Notes: generated from the letters alone by a model not told the origin. A DNA stretch of 64,000 nucleotides from Massilia putida (GCF_001941825.1 NZ_CP019038.1:4650001-4714000), one strand, 5' to 3'; shown: positions 55,756 through 63,950, counted from the first letter of the stretch. Made by a program: numbers and translations.

Positions 55756-55767
55756 GACGCCATGCCT

Positions 55768-57984
55768 TTACTCGTTGGTCTGGTTGGACGCGGCAGCCGC
55801 CCTGGCCCGCGCGATGTGCAGTTTTTTGTAGCTGTCGATCAGGCGGTGGTGCCTGTCGAGGCCTTCCAGCTTCATGCTCGTCGGCGTCAAGCCGAAGAAG
55901 CGCACGCTGCCGTCGACCGAGCCCAGCACGGCGTCCATCCGGGGATTGCCATACATCCGGCGGAAATTGACCACGTAATCGTCCAGTTCCAGGTCGTCAT
56001 CGAGCACCACTTCCAGCACGACATTCAAGGCCTGATAAAACAATCGGCGCTCGACGGTATTGTCGTTGTACTGCAGGAAGGCGCCCACCAGATCGTGCGC
56101 ATCCTCGAATTGCCGCAAGGCGAGGTGAATCAGCAGTTTCAACTCGAGAACGGTCAGTTGTCCCCACTCCGTATTCTCGTCAAATTCGATGCCGATCAGG
56201 GTGGCGATGTCGGAATACTCATCCAGTTCATTGTTCTCCAGACGCTCGAGCAGCGCGGCCAGGGCCGCATCGTCCAGGCGATGCAGGTTCAGGATATCGG
56301 CGCGGAACAATAATGCCTTGTTGGTGTTATCCCAGACCAGATCCTCGACCGGGTAGATTTCCGAATAGCCGGGCACCAAAATCCGGCAGGCGACGGCGCC
56401 CAGCTGGTCGTACACCGCCATGTACACTTCCTTGCCCATGTCTTCGAGAATGCCGAGCAAGGTCGCGGCCTCCTCGGCATTGGCATTTTCGCCCTGGGCA
56501 GTAAAGTCCCACTCGACGAAATCGAAATCGGCTTTGGCGCTGAAGAATCGCCACGACACCACGCCGCTGGAATCGATGAAGTGCTCGACAAAGTTATTGG
56601 GCTCAGTCACGGCATTGCTGGCAAAGGTCGGCTGAGGCAAATCGTTCAGGCCTTCGAAACTGCGGCCTTGCATCAATTCCGTCAGGCTCCGCTCCAGCGC
56701 CACTTCGAAGCTGGGGTGCGCGCCGAACGAGGCAAAGACACCGCCCGTCTTCGGGTTCATCAAGGTAACGCACATGACCGGATAGGTGCCGCCCAGCGAC
56801 GCGTCCTTGACCAGCACCGGAAAACCCTGCTCTTCCAAGCCCTGAATGCCGGCCAGGATGCCAGGGTATTTCGCCAGCACGTCGTGCGGCACATCGGGCA
56901 GTGCCAGTTCACCTTCCAGAATTTCGCGCTTGACCGCCCGTTCGAAGATTTCGGAGAGGCATTGCACCTGCGCTTCGGCCAGCGTATTGCCGGCACTCAT
57001 GCCATTGCTGGCATACAGGTTTTCGATCAGGTTCGATGGAAAATACACGACCTCGCCGTCCGAATGCCGCACGTACGGAAGCGACACGATGCCGCGCTCC
57101 ACATTGCCCGAGTTGGTGTCGACCAGGTGCGAGCCACGCAGCTCGCCGTCGGGATCGTAAATGTCCAGGCAATACGCGTCGAGAATCCCGGCCGGCAGCG
57201 CGTCGTCGGGACCAGGCTGGAACCAGCGTTCGTCCGGGTAATGCACGAACGGCGCGTTGGCGATGTCCTCGCCCCAGAAGGCGCCGGCATAGAAATGGTT
57301 GTTGCTCAGGCGCTCGATATACTCGCCCAAGGCCGACGCCAGCGCGCTTTCCTTGGTCGATCCCTTGCCGTTGGTGAAACACATCGGCGAATGCGCGTCG
57401 CGGATGTGCAGCGACCAGACGTTCGGCACGATATTGCGCCACGACGCGATTTCGATCTTGATGCCCAAGCTCGCCAACAAGCCCGACATATTCGCGATCG
57501 TCTGCTCCAGGGGCAGATCCTTGCCCGGGATATAGGTACGCGATCCGGCATCCGGCTGTAATGTCAGCAATGCCTGGGCATCGGCGTCGAGATTCTCGAC
57601 CTCTTCGATGACGAACTCGGGGCCGGTCTGCACCACCTTTTTCACCGTGCAGCGGTCGATGGAGCGCAAAATGCCCTGGCGGTCTTTGTCGGAAATATCC
57701 GGCGGCAGCTCGACCTGGATCTTGAAAATCTGCTGGTAACGGTTTTCCGGATCGACAATATTATTCTGCGACAGCCGGATATTTTCGGTCGGAATATTGC
57801 GGGTGTCGCAATACAGCTTCACAAAATATGCCGCGCACAAAGCCGACGAGGCCAGAAAATAATCGAAAGGGCCCGGCGCCGAGCCATCGCCTTTATAGCG
57901 GATCGGCTGGTCGGCCACCACCGTGAAATCATCGAACTTGGCTTCAAGACGGAGCTTATCGAGAAAGTTGACTTTAATTTCCAT
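55768..57984 (-). CDS. OsmC-YcaO fusion protein
   Basis: Cytoplasmic protein of 738 residues. An OsmC-like domain (about 1-140; FLASSALCAAYFVKLYC) is fused to a YcaO domain (about 150-570) with ATP-site elements KGSTKESALASALGEYIERLS and LSEIFERAVKREI, then an acidic helical tail (about 590-700). YcaO enzymes activate amide backbones with ATP; this E. coli YcaO-like branch lacks the PxPxP end of azoline-peptide cyclodehydratases and is linked to ribosomal protein S12 methylthiolation. No precursor peptide is nearby. Its DNA is markedly AT-richer than its neighbours. Confidence 0.9.
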   Translation of the reverse strand: MEIKVNFLDKLRLEAKFDDFTVVADQPIRYKGDGSAPGPFDYFLASSALCAAYFVKLYCDTRNIPTENIRLSQNNIVDPENRYQQIFKIQVELPPDISDKDRQGILRSIDRCTVKKVVQTGPEFVIEEVENLDADAQALLTLQPDAGSRTYIPGKDLPLEQTIANMSGLLASLGIKIEIASWRNIVPNVWSLHIRDAHSPMCFTNGKGSTKESALASALGEYIERLSNNHFYAGAFWGEDIANAPFVHYPDERWFQPGPDDALPAGILDAYCLDIYDPDGELRGSHLVDTNSGNVERGIVSLPYVRHSDGEVVYFPSNLIENLYASNGMSAGNTLAEAQVQCLSEIFERAVKREILEGELALPDVPHDVLAKYPGILAGIQGLEEQGFPVLVKDASLGGTYPVMCVTLMNPKTGGVFASFGAHPSFEVALERSLTELMQGRSFEGLNDLPQPTFASNAVTEPNNFVEHFIDSSGVVSWRFFSAKADFDFVEWDFTAQGENANAEEAATLLGILEDMGKEVYMAVYDQLGAVACRILVPGYSEIYPVEDLVWDNTNKALLFRADILNLHRLDDAALAALLERLENNELDEYSDIATLIGIEFDENTEWGQLTVLELKLLIHLALRQFEDAHDLVGAFLQYNDNTVERRLFYQALNVVLEVVLDDDLELDDYVVNFRRMYGNPRMDAVLGSVDGSVRFFGLTPTSMKLEGLDRHHRLIDSYKKLHIARARAAAASNQTNE

Positions 57985-58114
57985 GGAGGAATTCCAAATA
58001 GGACGCTGGCTGGACAGGTGGACGATTTGACCGGGGCTGGACCGAATGCAAAGTTCGGACGCTGGAAACAGAAACGCCAACCAGTGAGGGTCGGCGTTGT
58101 GTGAGGCATGTTCT

Positions 58115-58190
58115 TGGTGGCCCGGGGCGGAATCGAACCACCGACACAAGGATTTTCAATCCTCTGCTCTACCAACTGAGCTACCAGGCC
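58115..58190 (-). tRNA. tRNA-Phe (anticodon GAA)
   Basis: On the minus strand the sequence folds as a full cloverleaf: acceptor GGCCTGG/CCGGGCC with one G-U pair, D arm GCTC-AGTTGGTA-GAGC, anticodon loop TTGAAAA giving GAA (Phe), T arm GGTGG-TTCGATT-CCGCC and an encoded CCA end at 58115-58117. The length is 76 bases. Confidence 0.97.
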
Positions 58191-58245
58191 AAGGCGGCGC
58201 AGTATAGCACGGGTTACGCGAAATCCATAATTTTTGTGTAGGCGC

Positions 58246-58734
58246 TCAGTTCTGCCGGCCGGCGGCCCGTTCCTCGTGCTGGCGGTCGAGCGCCAGGCGC
58301 AGCTCCTTGCGGGCCTTGGCTTCCTCGTAGCGGCGCTGCTCGTCCGGCCCGAACGGGCGCAGCGGCGGGACGGGGACCGGTTGCTTGTCGTCGCCCACGG
58401 CCACCATCGTGAAGAAGCAGCTGTTCACGTGGCGCACCTGCTGCGTGCGGATGTTCTCGGCCACGACCTTGATGCCGATTTCCATCGACGTGCGGCCCGT
58501 GTAGTTCACGGCGGCCAGGAACGTCACCAGCTCGCCCACGTGGATGGGCTGGCGGAACGTCACCTGGTCGACGCTCATCGTCACGACATAGGTGCCGGCA
58601 TAGCGGCTGGCGCAAGCGTAGGCCACCTGGTCGAGCAGTTTCAGGATGTTCCCGCCGTGCACGTTACCGGAAAAATTCGCGGTATCCGGGGTCATCAGGA
58701 CCGTCATGGTGAGTTGGTGGGCAGGCAGGTTCAT
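58246..58734 (-). CDS. Acyl-CoA thioesterase (YciA-like hotdog)
   Basis: Hotdog-fold thioesterase of 162 residues. Family pattern: LMTPDTANFSGNVHGGNILKLLDQVAYACASRYAG, with the catalytic Asp near the start and the HGG turn; then VDQVTFRQPIHVGELV and CFFTMVAVGDD. The C-terminal 50 residues are charged (DEQRRYEEAKARKEL), as in YciA and acyl-CoA thioester hydrolases. It hydrolyses acyl-CoA in the cytoplasm. It is close to tRNA-Phe but has its own region upstream. Confidence 0.9.
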   Translation of the reverse strand: MNLPAHQLTMTVLMTPDTANFSGNVHGGNILKLLDQVAYACASRYAGTYVVTMSVDQVTFRQPIHVGELVTFLAAVNYTGRTSMEIGIKVVAENIRTQQVRHVNSCFFTMVAVGDDKQPVPVPPLRPFGPDEQRRYEEAKARKELRLALDRQHEERAAGRQN

Positions 58735-58738
58735 GGCG

Positions 58739-59056
58739 TCATGCGTAAAGATGAAGGATAGGGACGATGTTGCCTGAGAAACCCATTTGCGGCAACCGCC
58801 CCCTGCTGACGGTCGGTTCCGGATCGGCGGAACGCGCGATGGAGCCGGTGCGCTTGGCGGCGACCGAGGTGTTCAGGAGCCAGCCGGCCATCAGGCGCTC
58901 CTTGACGAGCGGCCGTTGGGTGAGTGCCTGGGTGTCGTCCGACAGGACTTGCAGGCGCCGGACGGCGATGGCCGTCGCGAGGAACGATCGCGCGACGACG
59001 ACAGCGAACGCGAACCGGAGCTGGTTGCGCACGCTGGAGGTGGCGGATGGTTTCAT
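58739..59056 (-). pseudogene. Truncated chemoreceptor (MCP sensor-domain fragment)
   Basis: An open frame of 105 residues starts with a short basic segment and a possible membrane helix (LRFAFAVVVARSFLATAIAV), then has text like the four-helix sensor of Oxalobacteraceae chemoreceptors (LTQRPLVKERLMAGWLLNTSVAAKRTGSIARSADP). After ARSADP the similarity stops and the frame ends within about 25 residues; HAMP and the signalling domain are absent. It is probably a relic of a deleted receptor gene. The family match is from memory, so this is moderate confidence. Confidence 0.5.
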
Positions 59057-59186
59057 GGGGTTCCTTGGTTTCTCGGAAGCAAGAGCCAATGAAAATCGTA
59101 TCGGGGCCGGTCCACCTTGAGGCGACTCAGGACAGTGCGTTATATGTCGGTTCGCCTATCCGGCGCGGGTGAGCTACGATGCGCGG

Positions 59187-59882
59187 ATGGCTATTCTTCT
59201 TGTCCCCGGCTTCATGGCCGACGAAACCTTGTGGGACGACATGGTGCCGGCGCTGGCGCGCTTCGGCCCGGTCGTCCATGCCGACCTGCGCCACGACACG
59301 TCGGTCGAGGCGATGGCGCGCCGCGTGCTCGAGACGGCGCCAGCAAACTTCCTGCTCGTGGGGTTTTCGATGGGCGGCTACGTCGCCCGCGCGATCGCGC
59401 GCCAGGCGCCCGACCGCGTGCAGGCGCTCGTGCTGATCTCGACGTCCACCCGCGGCGACACGGCCGCACTGCAACGGCGCAAGGGCGCGATCGGGAACGC
59501 GGCGCCGTCCATCGCGTTCAGTGGCCTGAGCCGCACGGCTGTCGCCACGTCGCTGCATCCGAAGCAGCGCGACAACGAGGCGCTGATCGAGCGGATCCGC
59601 GCGATGGGCATGCGTCTCGGCGGCGACGTGTTCCGGCGCCAGTCGCTGCTGGACCGGCCGGGCGACCTCGCACGGTCCGGCGAGATCCGCTGCCCGACAC
59701 TCGTCGTGGCGGCCGCGGACGACCAGCTGCGCAGCCTGGCGGAAGCGCAGGAGATGACGGCCGCCATCCCCGGCGCCACGCTGGCCGTCATCGAGGACAC
59801 GGGCCACATGATCCCGATCGAGGCGCCGCAGCGCCTGTTGGACGTAATCGTGCCGTGGCTCGCGGCGCAGGCCGACGGCTAG
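59187..59882 (+). CDS. Alpha/beta hydrolase
   Basis: Protein of 231 residues with a compact alpha/beta hydrolase fold. The first strand and oxyanion loop read ILLVPGFMADETLWDDM, the nucleophile elbow is VGFSMGGYVA (Ser), the acid is probably Asp in VVAAADDQLRS, and the His is in EDTGHMIPIEAP. No signal peptide; substrate unknown (esterase, lactonase or peptidase). The ATG at 59187 gives a normal N-terminus; a GTG at 59169 is in frame. It ends 4 bases into the convergent DUF4214 fragment. Confidence 0.88.
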   Translation: MAILLVPGFMADETLWDDMVPALARFGPVVHADLRHDTSVEAMARRVLETAPANFLLVGFSMGGYVARAIARQAPDRVQALVLISTSTRGDTAALQRRKGAIGNAAPSIAFSGLSRTAVATSLHPKQRDNEALIERIRAMGMRLGGDVFRRQSLLDRPGDLARSGEIRCPTLVVAAADDQLRSLAEAQEMTAAIPGATLAVIEDTGHMIPIEAPQRLLDVIVPWLAAQADG

Positions 59883-60346
59883 CCCTGCCAGGGCGTGAAC
59901 AGGATCCCGCTCGCGATCAGCTCCGCCACCGCATCCTTGTTCTCGGCGCTTTCGCTGAACGCGGCCAGCACGTCCGACAGGCCCGCCTGCCTGTTGTCGA
60001 GGACGTGCAGCCAGTAGTCGTATCCCGCCTGTTCCGGCGTGCGGTGCAGCACGTTGTGGTACAGCCGGCTCACGATGTCGGCATTGCTCGCGCCGCCGTA
60101 CATGTCGTTGAATTCCTTCGACGTCGAGAAGCCCGCCGCCAGGTCTTGCACGGACGAGCCCTTGTCCATCGCGCCGATCCAGAAGCCGAGGCCGGGCAGG
60201 TCCGGCGTGCGGTCGAAGGCGGCGCGGTAGAAGCGGTAGGCTTGGCCGGCGGCGCCGTCCGTGTCTGTTTGTAATGTCCAGAAACCCTTTAAAATGAAAG
60301 ACTTAATGTGATTTTTGGTGAGAATCCGGAATGAAAAGCGGGCCAC
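59879..60346 (-). CDS. DUF4214 domain protein, probably a truncated C-terminal piece
   Basis: The frame codes 155 residues; from about residue 28 it is a DUF4214 domain (GAAGQAYRFYRAAFDRTPDLPGLGFWIGAMDKG, then FSTSKEFNDMYGGASNADIVSRLYHNVLHRTPEQAGYDYW). DUF4214 usually ends large secreted proteins such as calcium-binding or repeat proteins. Here the first 25 residues (MARFSFRILTKNHIKSF) do not look like a natural lead and no signal peptide is present. It may be a decayed 3' remnant rather than a working gene. Confidence 0.6.
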   Translation of the reverse strand: MARFSFRILTKNHIKSFILKGFWTLQTDTDGAAGQAYRFYRAAFDRTPDLPGLGFWIGAMDKGSSVQDLAAGFSTSKEFNDMYGGASNADIVSRLYHNVLHRTPEQAGYDYWLHVLDNRQAGLSDVLAAFSESAENKDAVAELIASGILFTPWQG

Positions 60347-60379
60347 AGCAATGCCGTCCGGCCCGTCGGTATGAACGTC

Positions 60380-61834
60380 TTATGCTTTGTTCTGCAACCG
60401 GCGAATCGCCTCCGCCACTCCCTGGCCATACGCCGGATCCGCTTTCAGGAAGTGCCCGATCTGGCGATCCTGGGTAGCAGCGTCCGCACCGGACAGCGAC
60501 CCGGCGATGTTGTCGATCAGGTTGCGCCTGCCTTCGTCGGTCAGCAGACGGAACAGGTTGCCGGCCTGCGTGAAGTGATCGTCGATGGCGCGGGTGTCGT
60601 AGCGCCCCGCGGCGCCTTCCAGCTGCCAGCCGGCGTCGCCGTGGCCGAACCCGCCGGCGGCGGGGATGTCGGCGCGGACCGGATCATAGTTCGCGGCCGC
60701 GCCGCCGTTGGCGATCGCCATCGCGCCGTCGCGCTGCTGGTTGTGGAACGGGCAGCGCGGGCGGTTCACCGGCAGATGCTGGTGGTTCGTGCCGACGCGG
60801 TACAGCTGGGCGTCGTGGTAGGCGAACAGGCGCGCCTGCAGCATCTTGTCCGGGCTGTAGCCCATGCCTGGCACGATGTTCGACGGCGACAGGGCGGCCT
60901 GCTCGACGTCGGCATGGTAGTTGTCCGGATTGCGGTTCAGTTCCAGGATGCCGACCGGGAGGCGCGGGAATTCGCCCTGCGGCCACACCTTGGTCAGATC
61001 GAACGCGTCCCAGCCTGTCTTCGCTTCCCAGGCGGCGCGCTGCGCGTCGTCCATGACCTGGATCTCCACGCTCCAGCGCGGGAAGTCGCCCTTGGCGATG
61101 GCGTTGAACAGGTCGCGCTGGGCGTAGTCCGGATCGACGCCGGCCAGGCGCTGCGCTTCGCTTGCGGTCAGGTTTTTGATGCCCTGCAAGGTCTTAAAGT
61201 GCCACTTGACCCACACACGTTCGCCCGCGTCATTGATCAGGCTATAGGTGTGGCTGCCGAAGCCGTCCATGTGGCGGTAGCCGTCCGGAGTGCCACGGTC
61301 GGAGAACAGGATCGTCACCTGGTGCAGGCTTTCCGGCGCACGGCTCCAGAAGTCCCACACGTTTTGCGCGGATTTCAGGTTGGTTTGCGGGTCGCGCTTC
61401 TGGGTGTGGATGAAGTCGGGGAACTTGATGCCGTCCTTCAGGAAGAACGTCGGCGTGTTGTTGCCCACCAGATCCCAGTTGCCTTCCTCGGTGTAGAAGC
61501 GCACGGCGAAACCGCGCGGATCGCGTTCCGTGTCGGCCGAACCCTTTTCGCCGCCGACGGTGGAGAAACGCAGGAACGTCTCCGTCTGCTTGCCGACGGC
61601 CGCGAACAGCTTGGCCTTCGTGAACTTGCTGATGTCGTGGGTGACGGTGAAGGTGCCGTAGGCCCCCGATCCTTTCGCGTGCACGACGCGCTCGGGGATG
61701 CGTTCGCGGTTGAAATGCTGCAGTTTCTCGATCAGGTGGAAGTCCTGCAGCAGCACGGGGCCGCGCGGGCCGGCCGTGATCGAATTCTGGTTGTCGTCGA
61801 CGGGGATGCCGGAGGCGGTGGTCAAATGGGTCAT
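60380..61834 (-). CDS. katA: Monofunctional haem catalase (small-subunit type)
   Basis: Catalase of 484 residues that breaks hydrogen peroxide into water and oxygen. Distal His52 (ERVVHAKGSGAYG), Asn125 (DLVGNNTPTFF) and the proximal haem Tyr in ARLFAYHDAQLYR are present, with RFSTVGGEKGSADTERDPRGFA in between. The length fits clade 3 small-subunit catalases. GAGAGAG precedes the ATG. The promoter region holds OxyR-like elements, and ohr/ohrR lie upstream, so this is a peroxide-defence cluster. Confidence 0.95.
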   Translation of the reverse strand: MTHLTTASGIPVDDNQNSITAGPRGPVLLQDFHLIEKLQHFNRERIPERVVHAKGSGAYGTFTVTHDISKFTKAKLFAAVGKQTETFLRFSTVGGEKGSADTERDPRGFAVRFYTEEGNWDLVGNNTPTFFLKDGIKFPDFIHTQKRDPQTNLKSAQNVWDFWSRAPESLHQVTILFSDRGTPDGYRHMDGFGSHTYSLINDAGERVWVKWHFKTLQGIKNLTASEAQRLAGVDPDYAQRDLFNAIAKGDFPRWSVEIQVMDDAQRAAWEAKTGWDAFDLTKVWPQGEFPRLPVGILELNRNPDNYHADVEQAALSPSNIVPGMGYSPDKMLQARLFAYHDAQLYRVGTNHQHLPVNRPRCPFHNQQRDGAMAIANGGAAANYDPVRADIPAAGGFGHGDAGWQLEGAAGRYDTRAIDDHFTQAGNLFRLLTDEGRRNLIDNIAGSLSGADAATQDRQIGHFLKADPAYGQGVAEAIRRLQNKA

Positions 61835-61854
61835 GGCGGCTCTCTCAATGGTTA

Positions 61855-61891
61855 GGCTATCGATGATTTAAATTCGATAGCCGAGGTCTAT
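61855..61891 (-). promoter_or_regulatory. OxyR-like operator upstream of the catalase gene
   Basis: GGCTATCGA (61855-61863) and TCGATAGCC (61874-61882) form a perfect 9-bp inverted repeat with a 10-base AT spacer (TGATTTAAAT). Overlapping it, ATAG-N7-CTAT (61877-61891) matches half of the OxyR consensus (ATAG, 7 bases, CTAT). It is 21-57 bases upstream of the catalase start. Confidence 0.6.
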
Positions 61892-61989
61892 TCGTGACCA
61901 TGGTAGAGCCTGACTGGCATTCGTGCAAACTATCTGTTTATATGGATCTAATAGAAAAAACAAATCGTTATGCCGCAGCTGATTAAACA

Positions 61990-62043
61990 CCGGGGTCAGA
62001 GCCCGATTTTGAGAAATTTCCCAAAATCGGGCTCTGACCCCGG
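61990..62043. repeat. Dispersed hairpin repeat (GGGTCAGAGCCC type), copy 2
   Basis: A perfect 22-bp inverted repeat, CCGGGGTCAGAGCCCGATTTTG (61990-62011) and its inverse (62022-62043), with a 10-base loop. It matches the copy at 22866-22921. It lies 6 bases beyond the ohr stop, so it probably also acts as its transcript end. Confidence 0.92.
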
Positions 62044-62049
62044 TTTGCG

Positions 62050-62478
62050 TTAGATCAGGCTCAGCTTGACGTCAATATTGCCGCGGGTTGCGTTCGAGTA
62101 CGGGCACACGATGTGGGCCGACTCCACCAGGTCCTGCGCCACGGCGCGGTCCAGGCCCGGCAGGCTCACGGCCAGTTCCACGGCCAGGCCGAAACCGTTG
62201 GGGATCGGCCCGATCGAGACGCTGGCGTCGATCGCTGCGTCGGCCGGCACGGCCACTTTCTTCTGGCCGGCGACGAATTTGATCGCGCCCATGAAGCAGG
62301 CCGAGTAGCCTGCAGCGAACAGTTGTTCCGGGTTGGTGGCGTCGCCTTTGCCGCCCATTTCTTTCGGCGGAGCCAGTTTCACTTCCAGCAGGCCGTCGTC
62401 GCTGCGGGATTGGCCTTCGCGGCCGCCGGTCGTGTGTGCCTTGGCGGTGTACAGGACTTTATCGAGTTTGGTGGTCAT
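62050..62478 (-). CDS. ohr: Organic hydroperoxide resistance protein Ohr
   Basis: Thiol peroxidase of the OsmC/Ohr family, 142 residues. Its two catalytic cysteines are Cys61 (AAGYSACFMGA) and Cys125 (AHIVCPYSNATRGN), and the Arg and Glu of the active site fit (TTGGREGQ, NPEQLFAAG). It reduces organic and lipid hydroperoxides in the cytoplasm using lipoyl-protein thiols. It lies 46 bases after ohrR on the same strand and has no operator of its own that I can see, so it is probably co-transcribed. Confidence 0.95.
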   Translation of the reverse strand: MTTKLDKVLYTAKAHTTGGREGQSRSDDGLLEVKLAPPKEMGGKGDATNPEQLFAAGYSACFMGAIKFVAGQKKVAVPADAAIDASVSIGPIPNGFGLAVELAVSLPGLDRAVAQDLVESAHIVCPYSNATRGNIDVKLSLI

Positions 62479-62524
62479 CGCATTACCTTTCAGTGGTTGA
62501 GTTCGTACTGCACATAAATCGCTT

Positions 62525-62974
62525 TTACGTCGCGCCGGCGAGCTTGTCGCGCATGGCCTTGATCTCGCCGACGAGTCTTACCAGTTCTTGCACGTCGCAA
62601 CCGGTGGCGCCCAGGATGCACGCCGGGATGCCGGCCGCTTGTTCCTTCAGCGCCCGCGCCCGGCCGGTCAGCCGGATCACGACGCGGCGTTCGTCCGCCG
62701 GATCGCGGGAGCGGTCGACCAGGCCTTGCGCCTCGAGCCGCTTCAGCAGCGGGGTCAATGTCCCGGAATCGAGGTACAGCCGCTCGCCGATGTCCGACAC
62801 CGTGAGGCCGTCGCGCTCCCACAGCACCAGCAGCACCAGGTACTGCGGATACGTCACGCCCAGCTTGTCCAGATGCGGCTTGTACACCTTCGTCATCGCC
62901 AGCGATGCCGAGTGGAGTGCGAAGCACAACTGGTTGTCGAGCAGGAGAGCAGCGTTTGCGTCGTTCGTTTCCAT
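62525..62974 (-). CDS. ohrR: OhrR-type MarR regulator, peroxide-sensing
   Basis: MarR-family repressor of 149 residues that senses organic peroxides. The sensing Cys17 is in LLDNQLCFALHSAS, as in all OhrR proteins, and Cys119 and Cys126 (IPACILGATGCDV) suggest a two-cysteine, disulfide-forming type like that of Xanthomonas. The winged helix is LTVSDIGERLYLDSGTLTPLLKRLEAQGLV, with DPADERRVVI in the wing. The start at 62974 (METNDAN) matches the family. A palindrome lies just upstream. Confidence 0.93.
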   Translation of the reverse strand: METNDANAALLLDNQLCFALHSASLAMTKVYKPHLDKLGVTYPQYLVLLVLWERDGLTVSDIGERLYLDSGTLTPLLKRLEAQGLVDRSRDPADERRVVIRLTGRARALKEQAAGIPACILGATGCDVQELVRLVGEIKAMRDKLAGAT

Positions 62975-62989
62975 GGGGTGAACTATAGC

Positions 62990-63006
62990 GCGCAATCCAA
63001 TTGCGC
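62990..63006 (-). promoter_or_regulatory. Probable OhrR operator
   Basis: GCGCAAT-CCA-ATTGCGC is a perfect 7-bp inverted repeat beginning 16 bases upstream of the ohrR start codon. Known OhrR sites are similar AT-centred palindromes (TACAATT-type arms). It would repress the ohrR-ohr unit. Confidence 0.6.
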
Positions 63007-63046
63007 ACAATATGTTATTTTTTATGAAGCCTATAGCCGGAATCAA

Positions 63047-63892
63047 TTAACGTGGAGCGCCGAACACTTGCGTCCAGTACGCGGTGCGGTTGCGGTTCTG
63101 CGGATTGATCGCGTAGGCCGCGCCCATTTCCGTGAAGGCGGGATTCATGATGTTGGCGCAGTGGCCCGGGCTGTCCAGCCACGATGCGACGGCTTCGTCG
63201 ACCGTGCGCTGGCCCGACGCGATGTTCTCGCCCACGCGCACCCAACGGTAGCCGGCGGCCGTCGCGCGGTCGGCGGGCAGGCTGCCGTCCGGCTGCTTGT
63301 GATTGAAATAGTGTTTCTGCGCCATGTCGGTGCTGTGTGCGAGCGCGGCCTGGCCCAGCAGCGGGTTCCACTTGAGCGGTCCGGCGGGGCCGAACGCCTG
63401 TGTCCCGCACGTGCGCGGCCGGGCGCGCGCGGCGTTCACGAGCGCGAGGATGTCTTGTCCCGCATCCGGCCAGTCCGGCAGCGGGGGAATCACGACGGGC
63501 TGCGCCAGTACGACTTGCCACTCGTTGCCGATGTGCGCCGTGCCGATCGCGGTGAATGCCGCGGCACGCAGCGTGCGGCAATATGTTTGGCCGATGACTT
63601 CCATCGCCGCGCGCGCGTCCGGCGGCCCCGTGACCGTGATCGCTTCGGCATGCGCCGCTTCGTAGCCGGCGTTCCGCAAGGCCGACTCGAGAAAGGTGCC
63701 GGGACCGATGCGGATACGGGACAGCGCCGGCTCGACGGCCAGCGGCCCGGCAGCCGCGGCGGGCCGGCCGTCGCAATCGCCGGGTGCGGCACGCCAGGCA
63801 TTGATGAGGTTGGCGAGCTCGTCCGCGTGCGCGGGCGCGGCGGCCGCGGCCAGCACGGCGATGAACGGGACGAGGCGGATGAAGTCGGGCAT
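63047..63892 (-). CDS. CAP-domain (SCP/YkwD-like) secreted protein
   Basis: Exported protein of 281 residues with a signal peptide (FIRLVPFIAVLAAAAAPAHA). The C-terminal half is a CAP domain: LVNAARARPRTCGTQAFGPAGPLKWNPLLGQAALAHSTDMA, HYFNHKQPDG, RVGENIASG and SWLDSPGHCANIMNPAFTEMGAAYA. The N-terminal 130 residues contain a second, less clear repeat-like region (LANLINAWRAAPGDCDGRPA). CAP proteins are widespread and may bind lipids or act as proteases; function here is unknown. The ATG at 63892 sets the signal peptide first. Confidence 0.9.
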   Translation of the reverse strand: MPDFIRLVPFIAVLAAAAAPAHADELANLINAWRAAPGDCDGRPAAAAGPLAVEPALSRIRIGPGTFLESALRNAGYEAAHAEAITVTGPPDARAAMEVIGQTYCRTLRAAAFTAIGTAHIGNEWQVVLAQPVVIPPLPDWPDAGQDILALVNAARARPRTCGTQAFGPAGPLKWNPLLGQAALAHSTDMAQKHYFNHKQPDGSLPADRATAAGYRWVRVGENIASGQRTVDEAVASWLDSPGHCANIMNPAFTEMGAAYAINPQNRNRTAYWTQVFGAPR

Positions 63893-63950
63893 GGCATGGT
63901 AGATGGGGATGCCCTTGGCACCGGGCAAGGGTGCTTTGGCACCGCAAGCC

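Noticed and set aside
55768..57984. RiPP (azoline peptide) biosynthetic cluster
   Set aside because: The YcaO protein lacks the C-terminal PxPxP and no precursor peptide, dehydrogenase or exporter is next to it.
58115..58190. tRNA-Phe as the end of a genomic island with direct repeats
   Set aside because: I saw no repeat of the tRNA 3' end within the window and no integrase, so an island boundary is not supported beyond the AT-rich neighbour gene.
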